Shown here in pieces: positions 17,582-27,346 of a DNA stretch of 64,000 bases. The DNA is from Methanothermobacter wolfeii. GTDB taxonomy: Archaea; Methanobacteriota; Methanobacteria; Methanobacteriales; Methanothermobacteraceae. Position numbers and translations under genes: made by a program. How positions within the stretch are numbered: position 1 is the first letter of the stretch; the number at the start of each line of letters is the position of its first letter. Below the pieces are notes generated by a model, which was not told the origin of the DNA, searched no databases, and was given only the letters and a program-made list of their open reading frames with translations. The DNA is taken from the NCBI RefSeq assembly GCF_025397995.1, contig NZ_CP104550.1:1082001-1146000 (forward strand), read 5' to 3'.

Positions 17582-18610
17582 CTACTCGTTATTAGCCGCG
17601 GCATAGACACTTTCAACTATTATCCTGAAGAGGTCGTCTGTTTTAATCTCCTTTGCCTTCTTCTCGGATACAAGGAGCCGCAGTGCAGTGTTAACAATCT
17701 CATCAACATCGGTTGATCTCACCATCAAACCGTTCTCGATGTAAAATTTATCCACCGAGAGGGGCTTTCCAGGGTAACATGATATCACAGGTGTCCCCAG
17801 GAGTGCTGCTTCACGGTTCATGGTCCCCCCGGCACCGATTACAAGGTCGCACCTCTTCATGAGGCTGAATGTATCAACCGGGGGCCTGATTATTGTCACG
17901 TTGTCATATCCTCTGAATATATCCGCCTGCTCCTTAAACCTGGGGATTATGAGTATGTTGGCATAGTCCTTGAGTATCTCAACTATTGGGGTGAGTACCG
18001 ATTCATGGCAGTCGGCATCAAGGTATGATGCAAGGGAGGGCTCCGGCCTCATCAGTATGGTCTTCTCCCTTTCAAGTTTAAGTCCAAGGTCCTCAAAGAT
18101 GTTCTCATTGTATTCAAAGTTCTGGAAGTGTATGATCTCTGATGTGCCCCGGTACCTGGTTATCACGTTGGGATCCCCGCCGGTCTTCATTATATCCCAG
18201 AGGTCTATGACCTCGGGCATGATGATGTGATCGCAGAGGGGAAGGGTGAGCCTGTTTGCTGCCAGGGCATGTTCATTATCCAGCACATATACGCTGGGGA
18301 TTCCCAGACCGAAGGTGACCCTTGGCAGTTCGATTGAATGCTTTGACAGACCGACATCCGGTTTTTCCTCGGAGATGAACTTTGAAAGCTCATAAGCCCT
18401 CCTTGTACTCTCAATGAGTTTCTCATCAAGGGTAACCCCGTGTTTACCTATGGATGTGAATTCAAATCCAAAGAGGTCCATGAGCCTGTGTATATCCCCG
18501 AACTTCCGTGCGGTGATGATCACATCCTCTCCCTCATCCTGGAAGTGGGTGATCACATCCCTGAAGAACCTTACATGGGGGGCGTTTGTGATATCAATCC
18601 ATATCTTCAA
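17582..18610 (-). CDS. DUF354 family protein, GT-B/UDP-GlcNAc 2-epimerase-like fold
   Basis: About 342 residues. N-terminus KIWIDITNAPHVRFFRDVI followed by EGEDVIITARKFGD; the C-terminal half has LMKRCDLVIGAGGTMNREAA and LLGTPVISCYPGKPLSVDKF, the nucleotide-sugar binding pattern of GT-B proteins and UDP-GlcNAc 2-epimerases. Substrate unknown; surface polysaccharide or nucleotide-sugar metabolism is plausible. TTG 18610 is preferred because GGTGG lies 5 bases ahead; GTG 18619 is the alternative with poorer context. It follows hypB by about 27 bases, but a functional connection is not apparent. Confidence 0.78.
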   Translation of the reverse strand: MKIWIDITNAPHVRFFRDVITHFQDEGEDVIITARKFGDIHRLMDLFGFEFTSIGKHGVTLDEKLIESTRRAYELSKFISEEKPDVGLSKHSIELPRVTFGLGIPSVYVLDNEHALAANRLTLPLCDHIIMPEVIDLWDIMKTGGDPNVITRYRGTSEIIHFQNFEYNENIFEDLGLKLEREKTILMRPEPSLASYLDADCHESVLTPIVEILKDYANILIIPRFKEQADIFRGYDNVTIIRPPVDTFSLMKRCDLVIGAGGTMNREAALLGTPVISCYPGKPLSVDKFYIENGLMVRSTDVDEIVNTALRLLVSEKKAKEIKTDDLFRIIVESVYAAANNE

Positions 18611-18637
18611 TCGAACCACCGGCCTGAAAAGAATGAA

Positions 18638-19291
18638 TTAATTGGACATTGCCTCTTCAATTGATTCAATAACATCCTGAAGTCCTTCACCTGTCTTAAG
18701 GCTTGTTTTAACTACCCTGACATCAGGATTAAGTTTTTTAACATCATCCACCATCTTATCGATGTCAGCCCCCACGGCATCTGCAAGGTCCGCCTTGTTT
18801 ATAACTACAAGGTCAGCCTCCCTGAATATGAGGGGGTGCTTCTCAACGGTGTCATCACCCTCGGTTGAACTCACAACAACAATCCTCATATGGGATCCAA
18901 GGTCGAAGTCAACGGGACATATGAGGTTTCCCACGTTCTCTATGAAGAGGATGTCCACCTCCTCAAGGGGGATGTCATCAAGTCCGTGTTCAACGAGGTG
19001 TGCGTCCAGGTGGCACTCCTTCCCTGTGTTAAGCCCCACCACCGGGACTCCGTACTTCTCGAATCTTCCTGCGTCGAATTTGCTTATAACGTCCCCTGCT
19101 ATAACAGCAACCCTCCGGTCCATGTTCTCAATTAACTTCTCGATGAGTGTTGTTTTCCCGGACCCTATGGCCCCGAGAAAGTCGACCGCGAATACATCTG
19201 CCCTGTCAAGGCGTCTCTGGTTTTTCTTTGCGAGTTTTCTGTTTGCAAGGAGAATATCATTCTGAATCTCAACCTCTGCTATCTTGTGCAT
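18638..19291 (-). CDS. hypB: Hydrogenase nickel-incorporation GTPase HypB
   Basis: Nickel-loading GTPase for [NiFe] hydrogenase maturation, working with HypA. P-loop GAIGSGKTTLIEKL, FIENVGNLICPVDFDLG with the metal-binding Cys region (also GKECHLD), and NKADL as the guanine-specificity motif. 217 residues; it lacks an N-terminal histidine-rich stretch and the CxxCGC motif of E. coli HypB. ATG 19291 follows GGAGGA by 5 bases. It starts 10 bases after the hypA stop. The substrates would be the F420-reducing, methylviologen-reducing and Ech/Eha/Ehb-type hydrogenases expected in this lineage; none is encoded in the window. Confidence 0.95.
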   Translation of the reverse strand: MHKIAEVEIQNDILLANRKLAKKNQRRLDRADVFAVDFLGAIGSGKTTLIEKLIENMDRRVAVIAGDVISKFDAGRFEKYGVPVVGLNTGKECHLDAHLVEHGLDDIPLEEVDILFIENVGNLICPVDFDLGSHMRIVVVSSTEGDDTVEKHPLIFREADLVVINKADLADAVGADIDKMVDDVKKLNPDVRVVKTSLKTGEGLQDVIESIEEAMSN

Positions 19292-19301
19292 TGAATTCCT
19301 C

Positions 19302-19670
19302 CTAATCCCTCTTTTCTATCTTTATATTTTTAACGTTACACTCCCTTCCAGCCCTAACATGGAATTCATGGCCTCCGCAGCTGGGACAGCTCACCACAGG
19401 GGCCAGATGGTTAAGTTCATCGGTATCCACAGCACCCTCATATCCGCAGGTGCATTCGATCTCAACCGGAACGACCTCTATGTTGAACCGGGCCCCCTCA
19501 AGGATGGTGTCCTCACTGAGGACATCCAGCATGAATTTTATCTGTTCCGGGTTCAGAAGAGTCATCTGGCCGATTTCAACGGTAACCTCAAGGACCTCCA
19601 CGGCATCATTCTTTTCGGCTGCATCGATAACTGTCCTTACAATTGCATCGGCCATTGATAGTTCATGCAA
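19302..19670 (-). CDS. hypA: Hydrogenase nickel-insertion protein HypA
   Basis: Small nickel chaperone. Zinc ribbon ECTCGYEG...CPSCGGHEF near the C-terminus. The start is TTG 19670: it follows GAGGTGAAGTGC and gives fMet-His-Glu-Leu-Ser, putting the nickel-binding His at position 2 as in all characterised HypA. A longer frame to 19703 would bury that histidine. 122 residues, normal length is about 113-125. Precedes hypB by 10 bases. Divergent from prs with a TATA-like TTATAAAAT near 19702-19712 on the minus strand. Confidence 0.94.
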   Translation of the reverse strand: MHELSMADAIVRTVIDAAEKNDAVEVLEVTVEIGQMTLLNPEQIKFMLDVLSEDTILEGARFNIEVVPVEIECTCGYEGAVDTDELNHLAPVVSCPSCGGHEFHVRAGRECNVKNIKIEKRD

Positions 19671-19770
19671 GCACTTCACCTCTTGGACGGGAATATCTGA
19701 CAAAATTTTATAATTAGAATTAATAAAAGTATGTATATAAAAATTGTCAATGATTACAAGGTGGTTTTTT

Positions 19771-20628
19771 ATGATAATAGGTTGTTCAGCATCGCAGAAA
19801 CTCGCTGCTAAGGTTGCAGATTTACTTGATGATCATCTATGTCCGGTTGAGACCCGTAAATTCCCTGATGGTGAACGTTACATCAGGGTGAAGGGGGATG
19901 TCCAGGGTGAGGTCACGGTTATACAGTCAACAGGGCACCCCCATGATGAGAACCTCATGGAACTCCTGTTCATGATAAAGAACCTCAGGGACCTTGGAGC
20001 TGAGCGTGTACGTGCAGTGATACCCTACTTTGGTTACGGGAGGCAGGAGCGGCGCTTCAAGAGCGGGGAGGCGGTTTCTGCAAGGATTGTTGCAGAGCTG
20101 ATCGAAGCTGCCGGTGCAGATGAACTCGTTACCGTTAACCTCCATGAGAACTGCCTCAGTGAATTCTTCAGCATCCCTGTAAGGGAACTCTCTGCAATGC
20201 CCCTCATCGCAGACCACATTTCGGGTCTTCTGGATGACCCTGTTGTGATAGCCCCTGACAGGGGCGCCCTTGGACATGCAAGGGAGGTGAGCGGTATACT
20301 TGGCTGTGAATGCGACTATATGGAGAAGGTGCGGCTCTCACCCGAGGTCGTTGAGACCCGTGTGAAGGACCTTGATGTTGCAGGTATGGACGCTGTGGTG
20401 GTGGATGATATCATAAGTACAGGTGGCACCATAGTGAACGCTGCCGGTATACTGAGGGAAAACCAGGCATCAAGCATAACCGTCTGCTGCGTCCACCCGG
20501 TCCTTGTCGAGGATGCCCTCATAAAGATATTCTCCGCAGGGGTGGACGATGTTATTGCAACGGACACACTGACGTCTGAGGTCAGCGACATCTCTGTGGC
20601 TCCACTGATTGCAGGGGCCCTGAAATAA
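19771..20628 (+). CDS. prs: Ribose-phosphate pyrophosphokinase (PRPP synthase)
   Basis: Makes PRPP from ribose 5-phosphate and ATP for nucleotide, His, Trp and methanopterin-precursor synthesis. Motifs: RKFPDGERYIRV, STGHPHDENLMELL, IPYFGYGRQERRFKSGE (catalytic and ATP region), VTVNLHEN, and the PRPP loop VVVDDIISTGGTIVNAA. ATG 19771 follows AAGGTGG by 6 bases; the frame continues to a TTG at 19744, but that lacks a ribosome site. About 285 residues, the archaeal length. A TATA box GTATATAAAA is at 19731-19740. Confidence 0.95.
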   Translation: MIIGCSASQKLAAKVADLLDDHLCPVETRKFPDGERYIRVKGDVQGEVTVIQSTGHPHDENLMELLFMIKNLRDLGAERVRAVIPYFGYGRQERRFKSGEAVSARIVAELIEAAGADELVTVNLHENCLSEFFSIPVRELSAMPLIADHISGLLDDPVVIAPDRGALGHAREVSGILGCECDYMEKVRLSPEVVETRVKDLDVAGMDAVVVDDIISTGGTIVNAAGILRENQASSITVCCVHPVLVEDALIKIFSAGVDDVIATDTLTSEVSDISVAPLIAGALK

Positions 20629-20693
20629 ATTAATTTTAATGGCATAGCCTAAGAATAGCAAAATTCACCACTTAATCCAGAAAAAATAATTTA

Positions 20694-20713
20694 TCAGGGA
20701 CAGATATCCCTGA
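20694..20713 (-). terminator. Hairpin plus T-rich tract downstream of lonB
   Basis: TCAGGGA (20694-20700) and TCCCTGA (20707-20713) form a 7-bp stem with a six-base loop, directly after the lonB stop. On the minus strand it is followed by TAAATTATTTTTT. It lies between convergent prs and lonB. Confidence 0.55.
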
Positions 20714-20715
20714 AT

Positions 20716-22653
20716 TCAGTGCATGGCGGGCTTCTTAATTATTGAGGGCACCATGTCACTTATCTTCTGCATTCTTTCAAGGAGGCTCTCCTTGCCCTTG
20801 CCTATGAGGGCGTGTTCAAGGACGTCCCCGAGGGTTTCAACAGGGACTACTTCAATCTTATCCTCATACTTCTTCTCTATCATAACATCCCCCATGTTGG
20901 ATGCCGGTATGAGGACCTTCTTTATGCCTGCCTCTGCAGCCGCCTCGATCTTACCTGTAACTCCACCAACAGGGAGCACATCCCCCCTTATGCTCAGTGA
21001 CCCTGTAAGTGCCACCGACTGGTCCACTGGTATCTCCTCAAGGGCGGATATGACTGCGGTTGCAACCGAGACACTTGCACTGTCACCCTCCACACCGTCA
21101 TAGGCCTGGAGGAACTGTATGTGTATATCGTAGTTGGATATGTCTGTGCCCGTGTATTTCTTTATGAGTGCGCTGACATTCTGCACGGCCTCCCTTGCAA
21201 TCTCACCGAGTTTCCCTGTGGCTATGATCCTCCCCTCTTCCTTGCTCTGGGCCGGGGCTGCCTCGGCCGCTATTGGAAGTATGATTCCGCTGCGGTCACC
21301 GATTATTGCAAGGCCGTTAACCCTGCCGACCTCGCCGCCCTCTGATTTGAAGACGCTGTATTTTTTCTTCTGTACAATGTACCTGTCGGCAATCTGCTGT
21401 TCAAGGGTCCTTGAAAGCTTCTTGGCCTCCACCACATCCTCTGGTTCAACGATTTCGGCTCCCCTGCTCTTTGCAATGTCACCAGCTGCCCTCACAAGGC
21501 CGCCGAGTTCACGGAGTTTGAGTGTGAGGGAGTCCTTCTTACCGGCCCTCCTCTGGGCTTCCCTTATTATCTCCTTTATGGCTTCCCTGCTGAAGTGGGG
21601 TATTCTTCCGTCCTTTTCAACTTCCTGTGCAACGAACTGGACGAGCTTATCCCTGTTTTCAGGTGTGTCGGGCATTGAATCCTTCATGAAAACCTCGTAT
21701 CCATATCCCCTTATCCTGGATCTGAGGGCGGGGTGCATCCCCTCAAGTACCTGGAGGTTCCCTGAGGCCACCAGGACGAAGTCGCAGGGTACTGCCTGCG
21801 AACGGACCATTGCACCGCTGCTTGTTTCACTCTGACCCGTGATGGAGTATTTCTTCTCCTGCATGGCTGTGAGGAGCTCCTGCTGGGTCTTCATCTTCAT
21901 TGTGCCTATCTCATCAATGTAGAGAACACCCTTGTTGGCCCTGTGTATCATCCCTGCCTCCACACGTTCATGGGCCGGTGTCCCAAGGCCGCCTGACTGG
22001 TAGGGGTCGTGTCTCACGTCCCCCAGGAGGGCGCCGGCATGGGCACCGGTTGCATCCACGAAGGGTGCTACCTGACGGCCCTCATTGTTCACCAGGAGTT
22101 TCGGGACCATCACGGTTTTCCTTGGCCTGAACTGCTGCATTGCAAGGAAGACTATGCCTGCCGCTATGATGGCTGCAAGGAACTGCTGAACCATGAAGCC
22201 AAGGACAAGGATGAAGGATATTATGAGCATCATGAAGAGATTCTTCTTCTCATCCTGTGCCCTTGCCTTGTTCTTATGGTTCATTACGATTTTCCTCCCC
22301 TCACCTGCAGGGACGGTTCCTATGAGGGGGTTGTTAGGGTCCTCTATGTTAGGGTATACGAGTATGTCCTGGAGCCTTTCACGTGGCAGCAGCTCGGCCA
22401 TTGCCTTTGCAAGCATGGATTTACCCACACCAGGCTCACCTATTAAAAGTACGTTACGTCTCTGTTCAGCAGCCTTTTTTATGGTCTCGACTGCCTCTTC
22501 CTGACCTATAATCTGATTTATAAGCCTTTCAGGGACATTTATATCCTTTGATGTTTCATATGAAAGGGATGCCTGTGACTCTTCTTTTTTACTGTCACTG
22601 CTTTCATATGAAACCTTTTCCTCAACTCTGGAGTTTTTAATGGTGGTTTTCAT
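20716..22653 (-). CDS. lonB: Archaeal membrane-anchored Lon protease (LonB)
   Basis: ATP-dependent protease at the cytoplasmic membrane. 645 residues: charged N-terminal tail, AAA+ domain with Walker A IGEPGVGKSMLAKAM (near residue 72) and VLYIDEIGTM (Walker B), an insertion with two hydrophobic segments (FMMLIISFILVLGFM and FLAAIIAAGIVFLAM, about residues 143-175), which is the LonB hallmark, and a C-terminal Ser-Lys dyad protease with GDSASVSVATAVISAL and VGGVTGKIEAAAEAGI. The ATG is preceded by GGAGGC, with a longer than usual spacing of about 12 bases. TATA-like TAAAATATTTTA is near 22728-22740. Confidence 0.96.
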   Translation of the reverse strand: MKTTIKNSRVEEKVSYESSDSKKEESQASLSYETSKDINVPERLINQIIGQEEAVETIKKAAEQRRNVLLIGEPGVGKSMLAKAMAELLPRERLQDILVYPNIEDPNNPLIGTVPAGEGRKIVMNHKNKARAQDEKKNLFMMLIISFILVLGFMVQQFLAAIIAAGIVFLAMQQFRPRKTVMVPKLLVNNEGRQVAPFVDATGAHAGALLGDVRHDPYQSGGLGTPAHERVEAGMIHRANKGVLYIDEIGTMKMKTQQELLTAMQEKKYSITGQSETSSGAMVRSQAVPCDFVLVASGNLQVLEGMHPALRSRIRGYGYEVFMKDSMPDTPENRDKLVQFVAQEVEKDGRIPHFSREAIKEIIREAQRRAGKKDSLTLKLRELGGLVRAAGDIAKSRGAEIVEPEDVVEAKKLSRTLEQQIADRYIVQKKKYSVFKSEGGEVGRVNGLAIIGDRSGIILPIAAEAAPAQSKEEGRIIATGKLGEIAREAVQNVSALIKKYTGTDISNYDIHIQFLQAYDGVEGDSASVSVATAVISALEEIPVDQSVALTGSLSIRGDVLPVGGVTGKIEAAAEAGIKKVLIPASNMGDVMIEKKYEDKIEVVPVETLGDVLEHALIGKGKESLLERMQKISDMVPSIIKKPAMH

Positions 22654-22875
22654 TTCTATTCAAATGCCTCCATTAAGTGAAGTGGTTAAAATAAAGTCAC
22701 GATGTATAATAGTCACCTTCTTCTACTTAAAATATTTTACTTACAAATTTTTATTTTAATATATGGGGTTTCCACTTATAAAGGTATCCATCACCGTCCT
22801 GATTACGCTCCCTGAATTAGAACCAGATAGGCGGGAAACATTTCAAGGACCCTGCTGGATCCGGATAGGGGAATA

Positions 22876-24110
22876 TCAGCGGTTAATCTCAGATATCAGG
22901 GCAAGGGCGTTCTGTATGAACTTTTCAACTATCTTCCTGTACTTCTCCTCACTTGCCCTGAGGGCCTCCTCGGTCCTCTTAATCTCTGTTATATCCCTTG
23001 CAATGGTGGAAACGCCAATTATGTTACCCTCAAAATCCCTGAGGGGTGACATGGAAATTGAGACCCAGATCGTCTCACCATCACTCCTTATACGTTTTGC
23101 TTCGAAGTTTGAAACCACTCCGCCAGATTTCACCTCCTCAATGAGGCACCTGAGCCTTTCAAACTCCTCATCATCCATGAGGATGGAGACATTTTTTCCC
23201 TTAATCTCATCTGCACCGTAACCGTATATCTCTTCAGCACCCCTGTTCCAGTCCATTATCCTGCCATCAAGGTCATAGCTGACAATCGCATCCCCTGCAG
23301 ATTCAACAATGGATGCCATCCTTTCAAGTTCCCTCTGAAACTTCATCCTCTCTGTAACATCCCTGAATATTGCCCTGCTGTACTCCACGGTCCCGTTACT
23401 CATCTTAACATTGACGTTACCCTCAACGAATACCTTCTCGCCATCAGCTGTTATGAAGGCCGTCTCAATGATTGGGATGTTCTCGCCTGACATGACCCTC
23501 CTGAAGAGTTCACGGCACTCATCCACCTTATCAGGGTGTATCACATCAAAGATTGTCAGGTTCTCAAGTTCACCTTCAGTGTAGCCGAGGGTCTTCTTCC
23601 ATGCCCTGTTAACGTATAAAAATTTTCCATCAGGGGTAACGGCCTGTATCATGTCATTGGCATTCTCAAAGAGGTCCCTGAACTGTTCCTCCCTTTCAAG
23701 GACCTCAAGTTCCATCTTTTTTCTTTCTGAGATGTCCCTTATGATTGAAGTTAGAAAGAGTCTCCCCTGACTTCTTGAGGGGTTGAGGCTCATCTCAACA
23801 GGGAACTCTGTCCCGTCCGCCCTTAATGAGACGGTTTCAAAGACCTTGCCTGCCAGTTCATGTTCGCCCCGGGCCCTGTAGTCCCTCATCTTCTGGTGGA
23901 GGTCATCCCTGAGGCCCTCAGGGACTATGACATCAATTTTTTACCCATGAGGGTTTCATAGCCTAACATTCTATCTGCAGATGGATTTGAGAAGATAATA
24001 ACCCCGTCCTCGTTGACCGTGATTATCCCGTCGGGGCTGTTCATTATAACGGTCTTAAAGATTGATAGTAACTCATCGGATGATAGAACTTCAGCAGAAT
24101 CATTGGACAT
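22876..24110 (-). pseudogene. Multi-PAS signalling protein, interrupted by a one-base frameshift
   Basis: Three PAS units without a visible kinase or DNA-binding output domain. The N-terminal part (MSNDSAEVLSS onward, ATG 24110 with GGAGGT upstream) contains MNSPDGIITVNEDGVIIFSN and stops in frame at TAG after MGKKLMS. Adding one A to the six-A run at 23937-23942 joins it to IDVIVPEGLRDDLHQKM, and the frame then runs cleanly to 22876 through PAS 2 (ANDMIQAVTPDGKFLYVNRA) and PAS 3 (SAGDAIVSYDLDGRIMDWN). PAC-type ends IIRDISERKK, IFRDVTERMK and IARDITEIKR follow each PAS. This could be a true mutation, programmed slippage on the A-run or a sequencing error. Full product about 412 residues. Confidence 0.85.
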
Positions 24111-24307
24111 CTCATAAACCTCCATCCATATCCTGTTAATAATTATTGTGTTAGTTAGTATTTAAGATTGATGTCAGACACTGAAGTTTTATATCAGGAA
24201 CCCACAAATTCAGACTAGTAATCATCTAGTAGTGTATCTGTTGCTGTTGATTTAAGGAATGCGACAGAACCACCAGATTAAATAACCCCCTACCAAGTGG
24301 TGTATCC

Positions 24308-25822
24308 ATGAGTTCAAGGTGTATAATGGTTCAGGGCACATCATCCAGTGCAGGTAAAAGCGTCCTTGTCGCCGCCCTCTGCCGCATATTCTCAAGGAGA
24401 GGGTATCGTGTAGCCCCCTTCAAATCCCAGAACATGTCACTCAATTCATTCACAACCTCCGAGAACCGGGAGATAGCAATAGCCCAGGTCCTTCAGGCTG
24501 AAGCAGCTGGCATAGAGCCATCACATCACATGAACCCGGTGCTCCTCAAGCCCAAGGAGGACTTCACATCCCAGGTCATAGTTCATGGGAGGCCGGTAGG
24601 GAACATGAACTTCAATGAATACCAGGTGGACTTCAGGGGAACAGCCCTTGAAGCCATAAAGGAGTCCCTTGAATACCTGAAGTCCAGGTATGACCTCATT
24701 GTAATTGAGGGTGCGGGTTCTCCTGCAGAGATAAACATGAGGGACAGGGACCTTGCCAACATGGAGATAGCCCACCTTGCAGATGCAGATGTCATCCTTG
24801 TTGCGGATATAGACCGTGGAGGTGTCTTCGCATCCATTGCAGGAACATTCATGCTCCTTGATGAACGTGACAGGTCAAGGATAAAGGGTGTTGTTATAAA
24901 CAAATTCAGGGGCAACCTGGACATCCTCATGCCCGGTATTGAAAGGATAGAGGAGATTACAGGTGTCCCTGTCCTAGGTGTCCTGCCCTACGATGAGGCC
25001 CTCAGACTCCCTGAGGAGGATTCAGCATCCCTGGCAGACAGGAAATATCGCGGGAAGGGAAAAATAAAGGTTGGTGTCATCAGGCTCCCCCGGATATCGA
25101 ACTTCACGGACATCGACCCCCTTGAATATGAAGAGGATGTCTCAGTGAAACTCATCGAGGCCGGTGACAGCCTCCACAACCTGGATGCCATCATAATCCC
25201 CGGGACCCGGAACACCATAAAAGACCTCATCCACCTCCATGAGACGGGCCTTGCCCATGAAATCATGGAACTGAGCCAGGATATACCGGTATTCGGTATA
25301 TGTGGCGGGTTTCAGATGCTCGGCAGACGAGTGGTTGATGATGGTGGCCATGAATCAGCCCATGGAACCGTGGAGGGACTTGGCCTCCTTGACTGTGAAA
25401 CCGTCTTTACAGGGGATGGTAAGATAATCTCACAGAGCCACGGTGAAATCATTGGGGGAGGCCTCTTCCATGGTCTGGGGGGTGAAACCGTTGAGGGCTA
25501 TGAGCTTCATGAGGGCACCACAGTTCTGGGTGACGTGAAACCCCTTATAAGGGTGGAGAAGGGTTCAGGGAACCTGCGTGACGGCGGCTTTGATGGTGCC
25601 GTTGATGGAAATGTTGCGGGAACCTACTTCCATGGCATATTCCATAACTTCAGGTTCAGGAGGTACTTCACAAACATCCTCAGGGAGCAGAGGGGCCTGG
25701 AACCCCTTGACTATGACAGGGATGATTTCAGGGACTCCCGGAGGTTCTCCCTTGACAGACTGGCTGAGATAGTGGAGAACAACATGGACCTCTCACCCGT
25801 TGAGGAGCTCCTTAAAAATTAA
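24308..25822 (+). CDS. cobQ: Cobyric acid synthase (CobQ/CbiP)
   Basis: Amidates four carboxyl groups of adenosyl-cobyrinic acid a,c-diamide using glutamine and ATP, in cobamide synthesis. N-terminal dethiobiotin-synthetase-like NTPase: VQGTSSSAGKSVLVAAL (P-loop), APFKSQNMSLNS. C-terminal class I glutaminase: FGICGGFQMLGRR with the nucleophile Cys, and GTYFHGIFHN with His. 504 residues, normal. ATG 24308 follows AAGTGGTG. A TATA-like ATTAAATAA near 24277-24286 is close to the start, so the leader is short. cbiD at 43399 belongs to the same pathway. Cobamides are needed here for Mtr and MetE. Confidence 0.95.
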   Translation: MSSRCIMVQGTSSSAGKSVLVAALCRIFSRRGYRVAPFKSQNMSLNSFTTSENREIAIAQVLQAEAAGIEPSHHMNPVLLKPKEDFTSQVIVHGRPVGNMNFNEYQVDFRGTALEAIKESLEYLKSRYDLIVIEGAGSPAEINMRDRDLANMEIAHLADADVILVADIDRGGVFASIAGTFMLLDERDRSRIKGVVINKFRGNLDILMPGIERIEEITGVPVLGVLPYDEALRLPEEDSASLADRKYRGKGKIKVGVIRLPRISNFTDIDPLEYEEDVSVKLIEAGDSLHNLDAIIIPGTRNTIKDLIHLHETGLAHEIMELSQDIPVFGICGGFQMLGRRVVDDGGHESAHGTVEGLGLLDCETVFTGDGKIISQSHGEIIGGGLFHGLGGETVEGYELHEGTTVLGDVKPLIRVEKGSGNLRDGGFDGAVDGNVAGTYFHGIFHNFRFRRYFTNILREQRGLEPLDYDRDDFRDSRRFSLDRLAEIVENNMDLSPVEELLKN

Positions 25823-25862
25823 TTAACGGCTGAAAATGAATAAATCAGGCAGGGATCCAATT

Positions 25863-27260
25863 TCATCCCAGGAATGGAGTTGCAAGTGTCGTTATGACAA
25901 GCACCGTAAGTATGACGCCTACAATTATTAGGGGTATCCCTGCCCTTGGAATGTCCCTCAGCTTAACGTATCCTGTACCGTATGCCATTGCAACTGTTGG
26001 ATCCGCCATCGGGAGCATGAATGAGAGTGAACATGCTATTGCAACCGGAACGGCGTATATTCCTGCTGGCTGTCCCTGTGCAGCTGCAAGGGTCACGGAA
26101 AGGGGTACGAGTATGGCTGAGAGTGCTATGTTTGACATCACCTGGGTTATGAGTACCGCCACGGTCATCAGCAGCAGCATGACCAGGAGGACTGGTGGAC
26201 TGGAGCCCAGCATCCTTACAATGTCATTGATAAGCCATGCGGCAGCCCCTGTCTTTAGAAGGGCGCTTCCCAGGGAGAGGGCGCCGCCAAAGAATATTAT
26301 GAGGCCCCAGTCAATGTTCTTCTGGGCATCCTTCCAGGTTATCACACCGGATGATATGAACATGACCGCGGCGATGAGTGAAACAGAGTAGCTGTTAATC
26401 CCTGTCCAGGATGCCGTAACCCAGAGGAATATTGCGAAAAGCAGGATGGCTGCACTGAGTTTTTCCTGTCTGCCCATTGCTCCAAGTCCCTGAACCCTGT
26501 CGCCGATGAGTTCCTGGATGTTCTCAATGGCCTTTACTTCTGCGGGGAATATTCTCATCAGTAGGAACCATATAACGGCCAGCATGACCAGGGACAGTGG
26601 TAACCCGAAGATCATCCAGTTAAGGAAGGGTATTCCTGTGTATGCGGCTGCCATGAGGTTGGGTGCTGTTCCTATCTCTGTCCCGAAGCCCCCTGCAAGG
26701 GATCCGAAGGATGCTCCGAGTATCATGGCCTTTGCATAGTTACTCCTTCCATGCTGGGGATCCCTGCACCCCATGAGGTCAACTATCTCCTTTATGATGG
26801 GCAGCAGCATTGCAAAGGCAACAACGTTTTCAATCCATGCAGAGAGGATACCGGTTGAGAATATGCTTACCATGAGGCCCCTCTCAGGGGAGGCTCCAAG
26901 TCTCCCCAGGAGGTAATATGTGAAGCGCTGGGCAAGACCGCTCTTTCTTATGGCCTCAGCCATTATGAATCCGCCTATCATCAGGAAGATTATGGGGTTC
27001 GCAAAGCCTATAACCGCATTTTCAAAGCTCTCAACACCCATAAGTGGCTGAGCAAAGAGTATTATCAGTGAGGTTACAGGGAGTGGCAGGGCCTCGGTTG
27101 CCCACATTGAAACCGCAAAAACAAGAAGCGATAAAGCCGCATGTCCTGAGGCCTTCAGACCAGGCATGGGTATTATATAAACTGCAAGTGCAATTAGAAT
27201 GCTGAGGATAAATCCTTTCTTTGTATCCGTGCTATTACCTCCCTTAACAGTATTTTTCAT
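25863..27260 (-). CDS. DASS (SLC13) family sodium/anion symporter
   Basis: About 465 residues and 11-12 hydrophobic segments. Family features: [18 protein letters not shown] near the N-terminus, [18 protein letters not shown], and a C-terminal [20 protein letters not shown] region resembling the second sodium-binding SNP/ST motif. Di- or tricarboxylates or sulfate are typical substrates; the exact one is not predictable. ATG 27260 (MKNTVKGG) is preferred over the longer frame to 27326, because the duplicated TATA elements at 27299-27335 would put transcription start near 27275. No strong ribosome site is seen; only GAG precedes the ATG. Confidence 0.85.
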   Translation of the reverse strand: MKNTVKGGNSTDTKKGFILSILIALAVYIIPMPGLKASGHAALSLLVFAVSMWATEALPLPVTSLIILFAQPLMGVESFENAVIGFANPIIFLMIGGFIMAEAIRKSGLAQRFTYYLLGRLGASPERGLMVSIFSTGILSAWIENVVAFAMLLPIIKEIVDLMGCRDPQHGRSNYAKAMILGASFGSLAGGFGTEIGTAPNLMAAAYTGIPFLNWMIFGLPLSLVMLAVIWFLLMRIFPAEVKAIENIQELIGDRVQGLGAMGRQEKLSAAILLFAIFLWVTASWTGINSYSVSLIAAVMFISSGVITWKDAQKNIDWGLIIFFGGALSLGSALLKTGAAAWLINDIVRMLGSSPPVLLVMLLLMTVAVLITQVMSNIALSAILVPLSVTLAAAQGQPAGIYAVPVAIACSLSFMLPMADPTVAMAYGTGYVKLRDIPRAGIPLIIVGVILTVLVITTLATPFLG

Positions 27261-27298
27261 CTCAAAAAAAACATTAATCCCAGTTTTTGAGAAACTTC

Positions 27299-27335
27299 TA
27301 TATACACGTTTCAATACTATATACACGTTTCAATA
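27299..27335 (-). repeat. Tandem 18-bp repeat containing TATA boxes ahead of the DASS transporter gene
   Basis: Identical copies at 27299-27316 and 27318-27335 (19-bp period). On the minus strand each reads TATTGAAACGTGTATATA, so the promoter carries two TATA elements in series, each with the same upstream GAAACG sequence. Confidence 0.85.
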
Positions 27336-27346
27336 TATAAGTCTTT

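Noticed and set aside
22781-22880. Possible ghost tail beyond the PAS gene (CCAGATAGGCGGGAA against CCGGATAGGGGAA)
   Set aside because: The match is too short and gapped to separate from chance.
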